Of a stretch of 12,174 nucleotides of DNA, positions 1 to 6,908 are shown piece after piece; the stretch's first letter is position 1, and each line of letters opens with the position of its first letter. A model generated the notes under the pieces. The model was not told where the DNA came from. It did no database searches and saw nothing but the letters and a program-made list of their open reading frames with translations. Position numbers and translations under genes: made by a program. Origin of the DNA: Nostoc cf. edaphicum LEGE 07299 (lineage in GTDB: Bacteria > Cyanobacteriota > Cyanobacteriia > Cyanobacteriales > Nostocaceae); NCBI RefSeq assembly GCF_015207245.1, contig NZ_JADEXF010000018.1, forward strand, positions 1-12,174. The letters run 5' to 3'.

Positions 1-939
1 TATTCGCGGTTGGTGGATATTGCGGAAATTGCGGGGAATGATTGGAATCTTAACGTGCGTCGTTATGTTGATAATACCCCAGAACCCGAACCGGAAGATG
101 TTAGGGCGCATTTATTGGGGGGTATTCCTAAACGGGAAGTAGCTGCTAAGTCTCATATACTGGCAAAGTTGGGTTTAAAATCTGATTTGGTGTTTCAAGA
201 TAAAGATGCTGATTATTATGCTTTTCACGATCGTATTCAGGGAAAAGATGATTTAAAAGCTCTAATTGAAAGCAATCAAGATTTATGTCAAATTATTGAT
301 AATATGGATAGTTTGTTAGTTGATTGGTGGCAAGAAGCTCAGGATGATTTTGCTAGTTTAGCACCTACTTCACCCCGTCCTAACGAATACCCGTCGCTTG
401 ATCAGAGAGGGAAAAGGCAAGAGGTAAAAAATGGCAATCAATTACCTCATGTCCGACAAGAATTGATTGATTCTTTGAAAAATAAATTAGTGCCTGTGAA
501 TGTGTTGGATTTGTTTCAAGTGGCGGGTGTGTTTGTTAATTGGTGGGATAACATTAGATATGATTTAAAAACGATTATCCAAAATGGTTGGAGTCCTACT
601 TTAATCCCTGATTCCTATATTATTAAGGCATTTTTTCAAGTTGAAGCTGATGAAATTGAGCAGCTATAAAGTGATATCGCGCAAAAAGATGCTGAGATTG
701 ATTCGTTGTTGGAAACGGCACAGGAATTATTAGAGTATGAAGCTGAAGAGGATGAGAAGATTACAGCAAAGTTAATGAAGAATGAACTAACGGCAAGGGT
801 TAAAAGGAGTAAGGACAAAATCGCTCTACCTTTATTTCCTGGGGATAAATATGCGGTAGCGGCTGGGACGGTGGAACGGGAACGGGAGGAGACTTTGCAA
901 GAGTTAAATGATTTTTTGAGTAAGCTAAATTATATTTAA
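1..939 (+). pseudogene. hsdM: Type I restriction-modification DNA methylase (HsdM), C-terminal part, interrupted by an in-frame stop
   Basis: The reading frame is open at the left edge, so only the C-terminal part is present. HsdM is the N6-adenine methylase subunit of type I restriction-modification enzymes. The segment around residues 4-40 (EIAGNDWNLNVRRYVD, then PEPEPEDVRAHLLGGIPKRE) is typical of the region after the methylase core, where these proteins lead into a helical tail. The catalytic motifs lie outside the window. A TAA at 667-669 stops the frame after VEADEIEQL, but the same frame runs on without a gap as SDIAQKDAEIDSLLETAQEL to a second TAA at 937-939, giving the acidic helical tail expected here. 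I read this as one gene with a nonsense mutation; reinitiation at TTG 706 or a truncated but active protein cannot be excluded. No hsdS gene follows. Confidence 0.8.
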
Positions 940-944
940 GAGAT

Positions 945-1220
945 ATGGTTAAGATTATTTGGACTGACTATATGCAATATAGAGCGGAGTTAAGGGGGTT
1001 TGATTTAAGTATCTTGGAAAATATTATTAGGTTTTCGGGAGAAAGGTATGATGATACAGTAACAGGAAGTCAAATTGTTGTAGGTAAACATAATCAGGAA
1101 TTGGTTATTATACCTTATGAAATCAACGATGATTCTATTACTCCGATAACTGTGCATACAACTACTCGTCAGCAAATAAAGTTTCGTTTAACAAGTGGGA
1201 GATTTGTAATTTATGAATAA
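945..1220 (+). CDS. DUF4258-like small protein, possible RelE/BrnT-type toxin
   Basis: A 91-residue protein starts 5 bp after the end of the hsdM frame, so it is probably cotranscribed with it. The pattern (short N-terminal strand, helix with RGFDLSILENI, then strands with a YDD, QIVVGK, ELVIIPYE, ITVHTTT, and a final basic stretch ending GRFVIYE) resembles DUF4258-type proteins, which are thought to share the fold of RelE/BrnT RNase toxins. The match is by eye and the family is only partly characterised. The next gene overlaps it by 8 bp and encodes a DUF2283-like protein, an arrangement common for toxin-antitoxin pairs. The ribosome site is poor (AAGAGAT just before ATG), consistent with translation coupled to the upstream gene. 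RNase activity is inference. Confidence 0.6.
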   Translation: MVKIIWTDYMQYRAELRGFDLSILENIIRFSGERYDDTVTGSQIVVGKHNQELVIIPYEINDDSITPITVHTTTRQQIKFRLTSGRFVIYE

Positions 1221-1437
1221 TTCTAAAATGGCGTATTTTGAAAAAGAGGATATTTTGCATTTAACTATTTCTGATGAACGGGAAGCGGGAAGTGTGGAAA
1301 TTAGCCCTAATATTACCGCAGAACTTAATGAAGATGGTGATTTAATAGGGATAGAAATTATTAATGCTAGTGCTTTTATTCGAGATTCAATTTTAGAATC
1401 TGTACAAGCAAGATTATTAACAGCTAGTGGAAAATAG
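1213..1437 (+). CDS. DUF2283 family small protein, possible antitoxin partner
   Basis: A 74-residue acidic protein. It shows the usual DUF2283 layout: an N-terminal strand pair (MAYFEKEDILHLTISDE), the SVEISPNITAELNEDGDLIG hairpin and a conserved end of strand GIEIINAS, followed by a C-terminal helix. The start ATG at 1213 lies inside the upstream gene (overlap ATGAATAA) with GGGAG about 12 bases upstream, so the two are translationally coupled. DUF2283 proteins are frequent beside DUF4258 or RelE-like genes; an antitoxin role is suspected from that context, not shown. It is the last gene of the short series that begins with hsdM. Confidence 0.7.
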   Translation: MNNSKMAYFEKEDILHLTISDEREAGSVEISPNITAELNEDGDLIGIEIINASAFIRDSILESVQARLLTASGK

Positions 1438-1510
1438 GAATAATAAAAGTAGATTTTTTAATGAGTAGTTACATATAGCGGTTCTCGACAAGCATGAGGT
1501 ACAATTTTGA

Positions 1511-1577
1511 CCTCTCTCCAAACCTTTCTCCTAAAAGGAGAGAGGCTTTGATTTGTTCCCCATTCCCGCTTCGGGAA
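1511..1577. repeat. Dispersed intergenic hairpin repeat
   Basis: Two stems lie in tandem. The first pairs CCTCTCTCC (1511-1519) with GGAGAGAGG (1537-1545). The second pairs TTCCCG (1563-1568) with CGGGAA (1572-1577) over a 3-nt loop and is followed by GGGGGTTAGG. Text of this type (CTCTCC ... GGAGAGGC ... GGGAAGGGGGTTAGG) is widely scattered between genes in Nostocales genomes. It may also end transcription from the DUF2283 gene. Confidence 0.6.
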
Positions 1578-1633
1578 GGGGGTTAGGTCTATTTGGATAC
1601 TTGTACCTCACCGGATTGAAAATAGTTATAATT

Positions 1634-1670
1634 GTACGTTGGTTATAACGCAGTGAAACTCAACCTACAG
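1634..1670 (+). repeat. Degenerate copy of the TAGGTTGGGT palindromic repeat
   Basis: The text ending AACGCAGTGAAACTCAACC is a diverged, shortened relative of the repeat at 2326-2403, which shares AACGCAGTGAAAC. The two copies sit on either side of the broken Uma2 gene in the same orientation, which suggests repeat-associated insertion or loss of DNA here. Confidence 0.55.
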
Positions 1671-1703
1671 CTTAATCATTAGAAATCATAAGGAAAAATA
1701 ATC

Positions 1704-2324
1704 ATGGTACAGTCAGCACCAAAACTAATCAATGTTAATGAGTTTATTACTCAATATGGTGACAACAATAATTATGAACTAATTGATGGGGAATTAATCG
1801 AGATGGAACCAACAGGTCCCCATGAACAAGTATCATCTTTTACGAGTCGAAAACTGAATGTAGAAATAGATCGCCATAATTTACCATACTTTACACCCCA
1901 TCGCTGTTTGATTAAACTATTAGGAACAAGTACGGCTTTTCGCCCCGATGTGATTGTACTCGATCAAACACAACTAATTAATGAACCGTTATGGCAACAA
2001 TAACCTGTAATCACATCAGGGAAATCAATTAAACTAATTGCGGAAGTTGTTAGTACCAACTGGCAAAATGATTACGCTCGTAAAGTTGAAGATTATGCTT
2101 TATTAGGTGTACCTGAATATTGGATTATAGATTATTTGGGGCTAGGTGGGAGAGAGTATATTGGCAAAACTAAGCAGCCAACGATTACAATTTGTAAGTT
2201 AATAGAAGATGAGTATCAAAAGCAATTGTTTCAAAATGATACTCAACTTGTTTCCTCTCTGTTTCCAAATTTACAATTAGCAGCAAAACAAGTTTTGTCT
2301 GCTGGTGGTACTGTCACTATTTAG
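1704..2324 (+). pseudogene. Uma2 family endonuclease-like protein, broken by one in-frame stop
   Basis: Uma2 (DUF820) proteins are about 190-210 residues long, have a PD-(D/E)XK nuclease-type fold and are hugely expanded in cyanobacteria; their role is unknown. The first 99 codons give MVQSAPKLINVNEFI, YELIDGELIEMEPTGPHE and the catalytic FRPDVIVLD. TAA at 2001-2003 then stops translation, but the same frame continues PVITSGKSIKLIAEVVSTNW (second half of the active site, with the family E..S motif), NDYARKVEDYALLGVPEYWI and a C-terminus ending GGTVTI. Removing the stop restores a normal 206-residue protein. A good Shine-Dalgarno (AAGGA at 1690-1694) precedes ATG 1704. The truncated product would lack half of the active site. 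Confidence 0.88.
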
Positions 2325-2325
2325 A

Positions 2326-2403
2326 TTGTAGGTTGGGTAGAACGCAGTGAAACCCAACATTTTCGTATTTTTGTTGGGTTTCGTTCCTCAACCCAACCTA
2401 CAA
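2326..2403. repeat. Long palindromic intergenic repeat
   Basis: The outer arms TTGTAGGTTGGGT (2326-2338) and ACCCAACCTACAA (2391-2403) are perfect 13-bp complements. The inner arms GAAACCCAAC (2349-2358) and GTTGGGTTTC (2373-2382) give a further 10 bp. The sequence is a familiar dispersed cyanobacterial palindrome (GTTGGGTTTCGTTCCTCAACCC type). It begins 2 bp after the Uma2 stop codon and could act as its terminator. Confidence 0.8.
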
Positions 2404-2432
2404 AGTATATTTAATTTTTTATAGGGTTAGTG

Positions 2433-3617
2433 GCAAAAGTGTTGAATGTTAATAAAAATCCGATAAAAATAGCCCAAAATATGTTAAATTTTGGGCGGAA
2501 GATTAAAGTATATCTATTTGATAGTGATTATAAATTCATTTCCCAAGATTGTCAAAGGTATCTTGAGAGGACTGCCAAAAAACGATTATCCAGTATTGAA
2601 CAGTCGTCTGTTCTTTGAGTGCTGGCTATCTGATGCTATGGATAACAGCTTAACAAGTATGCGAGATTTGTTTAAGAGACTAAATAACACAGGATTTGAG
2701 GTAGATATTTCTACTTTCTCTAAAGCAAATTTACATCGAAGCCAAAAACCATTTCAAGAAATTTACCAAAAAGTAAATGAATTAGTACAGAAGAAAGTTC
2801 AAAAAAAGTTACACGATAAATATGCGATTTGTCCAATTGATTCAACAATTATCACTCTCACCAGTAAGTTGTTATGGATACTAGGACACCATCAAGTAAA
2901 ACTTTTTAGTTCCCTAAATCTAGCTACTGGAAGTCCATCAGATAACTTCATCAATTTGGGGCATGATCATGATTATAAATTTGGTTCTAAAATGATGTCT
3001 AGTTTACCAACAAATGCTGTTGGAGTAATGGATAGAGGATTTGCTGGACTAAAATTTATTCAAGAATTAGTACAAGAAAACAAATATTTTGTCTTGCGGA
3101 TAAAAAATAATTGGAAACTAGAATTTGAGGAATCAACTGGGTTGCTTAAAGTTGGTGCATCTGATGATGCTCTTTTCTTTTAGAGTGATTAATTTTTGTG
3201 ATTTAGAAACGAAAACTGAGTTTCGCTTAGTGACTAATTTACCTGAGTCAGGAGATGCAGCAGTTACTGATGATGAAATTAGGGACATTTCTAGATTACG
3301 TTGGGGAGTCGAACTATTGTGGAAGTTTTTAAAAATGCATTTAAAACTCGACAAGTTAATTACTAAAAACGTCAATGGTATCACCATACAAATTTACGTT
3401 AGTTTAATAGCTTATCTAATTTTACAAATATTATCTATCCCACAACAATGGGGACATACGCTATTAGATAAATTCCGCTATTTACAATCTTGTATGTGTC
3501 AGAAAATCAGTTATGTTCATTGGTTTGAGGAGATGATGTCATGTTGACTATTTTGGACTTTTTAGAGTTAGTGTAATTAAATATGTAAAGTTTTGTATCA
3601 AGATTCAACATTTCTGC
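2433..3617 (+). mobile_element. IS4-family insertion sequence, decayed; ends tentative
   Basis: The element is defined by its transposase gene. Candidate imperfect inverted ends are GCAAAAGTGTTGAATGTTAA at 2433-2452 and the reverse complement of 3617-3598, GCAGAAATGTTGAATCTTGA; they differ at 4 of 20 positions. This gives an element of about 1.2 kb. No target-site duplication was found, and the right end overlaps what looks like coding sequence of the next remnant, so the borders are uncertain even though the presence of the transposase is not. Confidence 0.45.
2491..3547 (+). pseudogene. IS4-family transposase, frameshifted
   Basis: A DDE transposase in two frames. The first part (2491-3183) carries LPKNDYPVLNSRLFF, DISTFSKANLHR, the first catalytic Asp in AICPIDSTIITL and the second in GVMDRGFAGLKF. 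It runs into TAG at 3181. The second part, one base out of phase, continues from RVINFCDLETKTEFRLVTNL through the Y/W-R-E-K signature region RLRWGVELLWKFLKMHL with the catalytic Glu, to the stop at 3545-3547. The switch lies at a T-rich run at about 3168-3182. The direction (+1 or -2) does not match the -1 slip used by many programmed IS elements, so decay or a sequencing error is more likely. The start is uncertain: TTG 2491 is the most upstream, GTG 2524 (VIINSFPKIV) is also plausible. Confidence 0.85.
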
Positions 3618-3930
3618 TACAGATACACTCCCTCGCTGTATCAATGGAGTAGCAGAAATTGAACGAGCTTCTAATTTTAAAACTCCTGACGGTAGTTTTG
3701 TAATTGTTGGTCAAACTCCACTTAGTCAACACGCGGTTGCATTCCCAGGTATATCACTTTCTAGACAAGTTAATGTCAATGCCTGTGGATTTATTTCGTT
3801 GCGTTCTTCTGCACAATATCCAGTATCAGGAACAATTCAGGTTAATGGTACTGATATTGATACTGCTGCTGTTGCTACTGGATACGCACCTCGTTGCATT
3901 AACAATGTTCTGTACAAGCCTCAAATATAG
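3589..3930 (+). pseudogene. 3' remnant of an unrecognised protein gene
   Basis: After TAA at 3586-3588 the frame stays open for 113 codons without a start codon near its beginning. It reads RFNISATDTLPRCINGVAEI, FKTPDGSFVIVGQTPLSQHA, VNVNACGFISLRSS and a C-terminus ending YAPRCINNVLYKPQI. The composition (many Thr, Ser, Val and Gly, beta-strand-like) and the repeated PRCIN motif at both ends look like real coding. The N-terminal part is missing and is not found on the other side of the transposase, so insertion plus deletion probably removed it. I do not recognise the family. Confidence 0.55.
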
Positions 3931-3953
3931 AATCGTGATGTAATCAAAATTTG

Positions 3954-3980
3954 GGGCTGCTAGCCAGCCCTTTATTACTT
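3954..3980. terminator. Hairpin between convergent genes
   Basis: GGGCTG (3954-3959) pairs with CAGCCC (3965-3970) over a 5-nt loop and is followed by TTTATTACTT. It lies between the stop of the plus-strand remnant and the stop of the minus-strand TolC-like fragment, the right place for a terminator. Confidence 0.6.
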
Positions 3981-4401
3981 ACAATCCATCTATACCCAGC
4001 ACTAGTAATTTAACCTTTTCTAATCTTGAGCGTAACTGAGTCCAAGCGCGGTAAGTCGTAGCTTTTTCTTTATCAAGAGATGACGTTTCTGATAGAAAAG
4101 AATTTGTTGTACCCTGCCCTAATCTATACTCCACTTCAATTAATTGCATCCTTTGAGATGACCTTTTAGCAACTTCTTGAGATATTTGAAACTCTCGTTT
4201 TGCATCATCTAAATCAAAAATTGCTAAGTATATTTTCTCTCGAATAGTATCGTTGAGTTGCGCTCTGTCACGCTGCATTTGCGCCAATTTAACTTGTAAG
4301 TCGGCAATAGCGATCGCTGCTCTATCTAGTAGGAGTGGCATCAGTACCACTGACAACAAGAGTAACTTCAACCGAGAGGTCTTTATCTTTTTGACCAACA
4401 T
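3979..4401 (-). pseudogene. TolC-like outer-membrane efflux protein, C-terminal fragment
   Basis: From about residue 25 on, the sequence (DRAAIAIADLQVKLAQMQRD, then LNDTIREKIYLAIFDLDDAK, VEYRLGQGTTNSFLSE and a helical end RLEKVKLLVLG) matches the second half of TolC-family outer-membrane channel proteins. Those proteins have paired long helices and a Y-x-x-G turn before the last helical stretch. TolC proteins form the outer-membrane exit duct of type I secretion and efflux systems. The signal peptide and first half are missing. The N-terminal residues from ATG 4401 (MLVKKIKTSRLKLLLL) look hydrophobic but are simply the adjoining HlyD gene read out of frame, so the true fragment starts near 4345. 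Confidence 0.6.
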
Positions 4402-5237
4402 ACTTGATTCTCCTCACCTGCCCGGAATATGGCGATTTAACAGTTGATAGTTGAGCTAACCTGTTGTCAACCTCTTGAATCCTGCCCTTAACCTGGGCAA
4501 CTTGAAAATCCTTATCTCGCTTTTGAGCCTCAGTTTCCATCAATTGACGAGAGTAGGACTGGTTTGCTTGATTTTCTTCCTCAATTCGCTTTGCTAGTGC
4601 TAACGAATGCTCATATTCTTGATAACTGCGTCTATCCTCGGCAGATTTAAGTTGAGCCTGGGCGACTAACAAAGCGCTCCTAGCTTCCTGCAAAGATGCC
4701 GATAAACTACGTTCCTTCTCAGCAGCGTTAAGACTCGCAGCTTCTAGCTTTGCCTGTGCCATTCGTTCCTGGGCTTCGGCTTGTTGCACCTCGGCCTGAC
4801 GTTGTTCTAAAATCTGGGCTTCATGCTCCCCTACCGCCTCCGGCAGTTCCATCTGCGAGATTGCATCAATTTTGCGTTGCTGAATTTCTAAAGCCCTAGT
4901 AGCTGCCTGGGTTTTGACCTTTGCATCTTCGAGCGCTGCCGTCTCCTGTGGTGGGGCTACAGACAGCGATCGCTTTTGTAGATCCAGTGCTGCGGTTTCC
5001 TCCAGAACTTTAAGCTGTGCCTTTTCAATCGCCGCCCTCTCCTGGGCATAGGAGACAGGAGGTAAGCCCTTGACAGATGGAACTGACTTAAGTCCTGGAG
5101 GTGTTGGAACTTGACGAGCTTCGATTTGTGTCAGTGACAGCTGTAGTTCTTTAAGCTGTGCATCCAGCTTTGCCCTTTCGTCTACACGGTCAGCAATGGT
5201 ATCGCCAGCAGCTACAGTGTCACCTTGCCCGATCCAG
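4322..5237 (-). pseudogene. HlyD-like periplasmic adaptor, internal fragment (both ends lost)
   Basis: A continuous frame of about 300 codons with no start of its own until internal ATG 4852. It begins with a lipoyl-like half motif (GQGDTVAAGDTIADR), passes through a long Gln/Ala/Glu-rich coiled coil (LQLSLTQIEARQ, AAALDLQK-like heptads, QAEVQQAEAQERMAQAKLEA) and returns to the second lipoyl half (STVKSPYSGQVRRIKYVGQK). This is the order seen in membrane-fusion adaptors that link an inner-membrane ABC exporter to TolC. The membrane anchor at the N-terminus and the beta-barrel at the C-terminus are missing. Both cuts are joins: upstream to a P-loop ATPase at about 5222-5237, downstream to the TolC-like fragment at about 4325-4350, after which the frame ends SGTDATPTR-stop. 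Confidence 0.7.
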
Positions 5238-5382
5238 ATGCACCAATGACGACAGCATGACCATTTGGCAGCGTTTCTGGGTTCCAGGTTACTTTATCCC
5301 CCAGAACTATACCTGATGAACTGGTTGAATCTTTCTTTGTAGAATTGGGTTTTAAAACTGCGGTTGGTAATGGTTTAGGCAT
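5212..5382 (-). pseudogene. P-loop ATPase, N-terminal fragment cut inside Walker A
   Basis: A 56-residue reading frame: MPKPLPTAVLKPNSTKK, a Ser-rich linker, then GIVLGDKVTWNPETLPNGH, AVVIGASGSGK and an abrupt end in VTL. GDKVTW-P-LPNGHxxxIGxSGSGKT is the entry to HerA/FtsK-like (DUF87-type) ATPases of DNA-transfer systems; after Lys of the Walker A one expects T-Q-T or similar. Here the sequence switches into the HlyD-like gene within a short stretch (GGATCGGGCAAGGTGAC) that can be read as SGSGK in one frame and as IGQGD in the other, pointing to recombination at microhomology. The start overlaps the stop of the DUF457 gene by 8 bp (ATGCCTAA), so the ATPase was once the next gene of that operon. 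Confidence 0.65.
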
Positions 5383-6415
5383 TGACTGTAATCACTCGGA
5401 TTGATAATTGACCTGTAGCAAACTGCTCTCCCAGAAATTGGGTGACAGAATTGAGGGGCGCGGCTTCTAAGGTGACAGAAGTACCAGACACTCTAATAAA
5501 TGGGAATTGATGAGGGTCAGACGAGAAAGTTATGCTATCTGGGTCATCAACCGTCAATTGACCACTGACAAAAACACTCGTCCCAACACGATTAAAACGA
5601 GCGATCGCACTGGCTACCTGTTCTTCTTCCAACCGTACAGTTTCAATGTTAGTGACAGCTGCCTTACCTACGTCAGCAGTGATTTCCTCAGTAATAATCT
5701 GCGCGTCTGGTTCAGTACCAGCTTTATAGACTTGTCCGGTAGACGACTGGACAATAAAACCGCTACCGTGAGACTGAATAATTGTGTATTCCCCCAGAAC
5801 TTTTGAGCGGTCGATAGCCCTAACCCCTTTAATCTGAGCTTTGACTAAATGGGTGCTTCCAGATTCGTTGTATATATGTTGTACCCCTGATGGCGAAGCA
5901 ATGAGACGGTTGAACTGGGTAAATAACCCCCCAGAATTGTTGATGTTAAAAACACTGAGAGAAATTGCAACTAATATCACCAGAACAAAATACTCAGCGT
6001 TGCTTCCAGTCCGTAGCCTTAAATCTCTGTTGCCAGGACAAACACACCTCACAGAGCTAGGCCAAAACATTTCCACCCCTCCGCGAGTAAAGACATCCGC
6101 GAACCACCCGAAAAAATAACCTATGCTGATGGCGTGGGCTGGGTTGAGAAAACTAGGAAACAATAGAGCAAATCCATAACTGACACCTGCTACAACTGCA
6201 CTAGCAGCTAGGCTGTGAGTACAGCTACGATGCGGTAACTTTTCCTCAAAGAACGCGCTCACCCAAGGCAGCACTCGACCAGCCGGACTAGTTGATATAT
6301 CGATATCCGGTAACAGACCGGCGATCGCACCGATTGTAATGATGGCGGGGCTGGAGGTTCCCAACAACAAACTAGTAGCGGTTCCACTGATCAACAGATG
6401 GCTAACTCCTAGCAT
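5375..6415 (-). CDS. YdjM/DUF457-like membrane-bound metal-dependent hydrolase with an extra C-terminal domain
   Basis: A 346-residue protein. Residues 1-150 show the YdjM (LexA-binding inner-membrane hydrolase, DUF457) pattern: MLGVSHLLISG with an early His, a hydrophobic helix, GLLPDIDI, the HRSCTHSL motif, and GYFFGWFADVFTRGGVEMFW. The His/Asp residues are the presumed metal ligands. A further membrane helix (about 144-160, YFVLVILVAISLSV) leads into about 180 residues of polar, strand-rich sequence not expected in plain YdjM proteins. The start ATG shares its A with the TAA of the upstream gene (TAATG), and GGGAG lies 9 nt before it, so translation is coupled. The stop overlaps the start of the truncated ATPase. 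The substrate is unknown; the plasmid operon context does not reveal it. Confidence 0.75.
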   Translation of the reverse strand: MLGVSHLLISGTATSLLLGTSSPAIITIGAIAGLLPDIDISTSPAGRVLPWVSAFFEEKLPHRSCTHSLAASAVVAGVSYGFALLFPSFLNPAHAISIGYFFGWFADVFTRGGVEMFWPSSVRCVCPGNRDLRLRTGSNAEYFVLVILVAISLSVFNINNSGGLFTQFNRLIASPSGVQHIYNESGSTHLVKAQIKGVRAIDRSKVLGEYTIIQSHGSGFIVQSSTGQVYKAGTEPDAQIITEEITADVGKAAVTNIETVRLEEEQVASAIARFNRVGTSVFVSGQLTVDDPDSITFSSDPHQFPFIRVSGTSVTLEAAPLNSVTQFLGEQFATGQLSIRVITVNA

Positions 6416-6792
6416 TAGCGAATTCTCCCACTTTCACGAGGGAGATTGTAAAGAAGTCTTGATATACCGAGGAAAACCGCAGCAGCTATACCACCAAAAA
6501 TATACAATGCCTGATCGTTGGTTCCCAGACCAATAAATCGCATGATGATAAAGACAATTCCCGCTAGAAGAATCAACGGGGTAATGTCAAAATATCTTCT
6601 ATGATCGGCTCCTTCCACCTCTAAGCCCAAGTATTCCTCGTCAATCGCTCGTTGAGCTAACATCGGGTTGCCACCGGCGCGTTCTTGCAGTTTTGCCAAT
6701 TCAGATCGCTTGAGACTGATTCCTCTCTCAAGTGCTGCCTGTTCCATCAACTCTCTAATTGCATACTCTGGCAGGGGTCTGAAAACATTCAC
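6415..6792 (-). CDS. Small two-helix membrane protein, function unknown
   Basis: Up to 125 residues. The N-terminal half is polar and helical (LMEQAALERGISLKRSELAK, RAGGNPMLAQRAIDEE), loosely like the lid segment of AAA proteins. Two membrane helices follow at about 72-90 (ITPLILLAGIVFIIMRF) and 94-113 (ALYIFGGIAAAVFLGI), with a basic tail. I do not recognise a family. The longest frame starts at GTG 6792 without a clear ribosome site and inside a duplicated segment; ATG 6747 (MEQAALERG) has AGAGAG a few bases upstream and may be the real start. It overlaps the hydrolase gene by one base, so the two probably act together at the membrane. Confidence 0.6.
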   Translation of the reverse strand: MNVFRPLPEYAIRELMEQAALERGISLKRSELAKLQERAGGNPMLAQRAIDEEYLGLEVEGADHRRYFDITPLILLAGIVFIIMRFIGLGTNDQALYIFGGIAAAVFLGISRLLYNLPRESGRIR

Positions 6793-6818
6793 AGGGGCTA
6801 ATCGCGGTTTTGTGCATT
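6781..6818. repeat. Direct repeat copy 1 (38 bp)
   Basis: Shares CACAGGGGCTAATC and GTTTTGTGCATT with 6909-6946; I count 5 mismatches over 38 positions. Read on the minus strand it encodes NAQNRD-stop, a near copy of the C-terminus NAQNSD-stop of the 64-aa gene that ends at 6926, so this is a duplicated gene tail. Confidence 0.75.
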
Positions 6819-6862
6819 ATTTTTCTAATGAGTTTGAGTGATGAGGGAAAGCAGTAAAGCGC

Positions 6863-6893
6863 CATTGTTCTAGTAAAGTTTACTAGAACAATG
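6863..6893. promoter_or_regulatory. Perfect 31-nt palindrome, possible operator or terminator
   Basis: The 15-nt arms CATTGTTCTAGTAAA (6863-6877) and TTTACTAGAACAATG (6879-6893) are exact complements around a single central G. There is no T-run on either side, so a standard terminator is less likely than a binding site for a dimeric protein. It lies in the gap between the 64-aa gene and the small membrane protein gene, between the two copies of the 38-bp direct repeat. Confidence 0.7.
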
Positions 6894-6908
6894 CGGCTCG
6901 ACACCCTT

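Noticed and set aside
636..818. Ser-rich minus-strand frame
   Set aside because: Antisense shadow of the hsdM tail; Ser runs mirror Glu and Asp codons on the other strand.
2430..2618. 62-codon plus-strand frame starting MAKVLNVNKNPIKIAQ
   Set aside because: It overlaps the transposase gene in another frame and its second half is the shadow of the conserved transposase N-terminus.
3704..3943. 79-codon frame rich in Leu (ILILLLLLLDTH)
   Set aside because: It is the shifted reading of the remnant at 3589-3930, whose frame has far better protein character; the Leu run comes from ACTGCTGCTGTT-type codons.
5507..6119. Two plus-strand frames opposite the hydrolase gene
   Set aside because: Antisense shadows; no ribosome site and no recognisable motif, while the minus frame has clear YdjM motifs.
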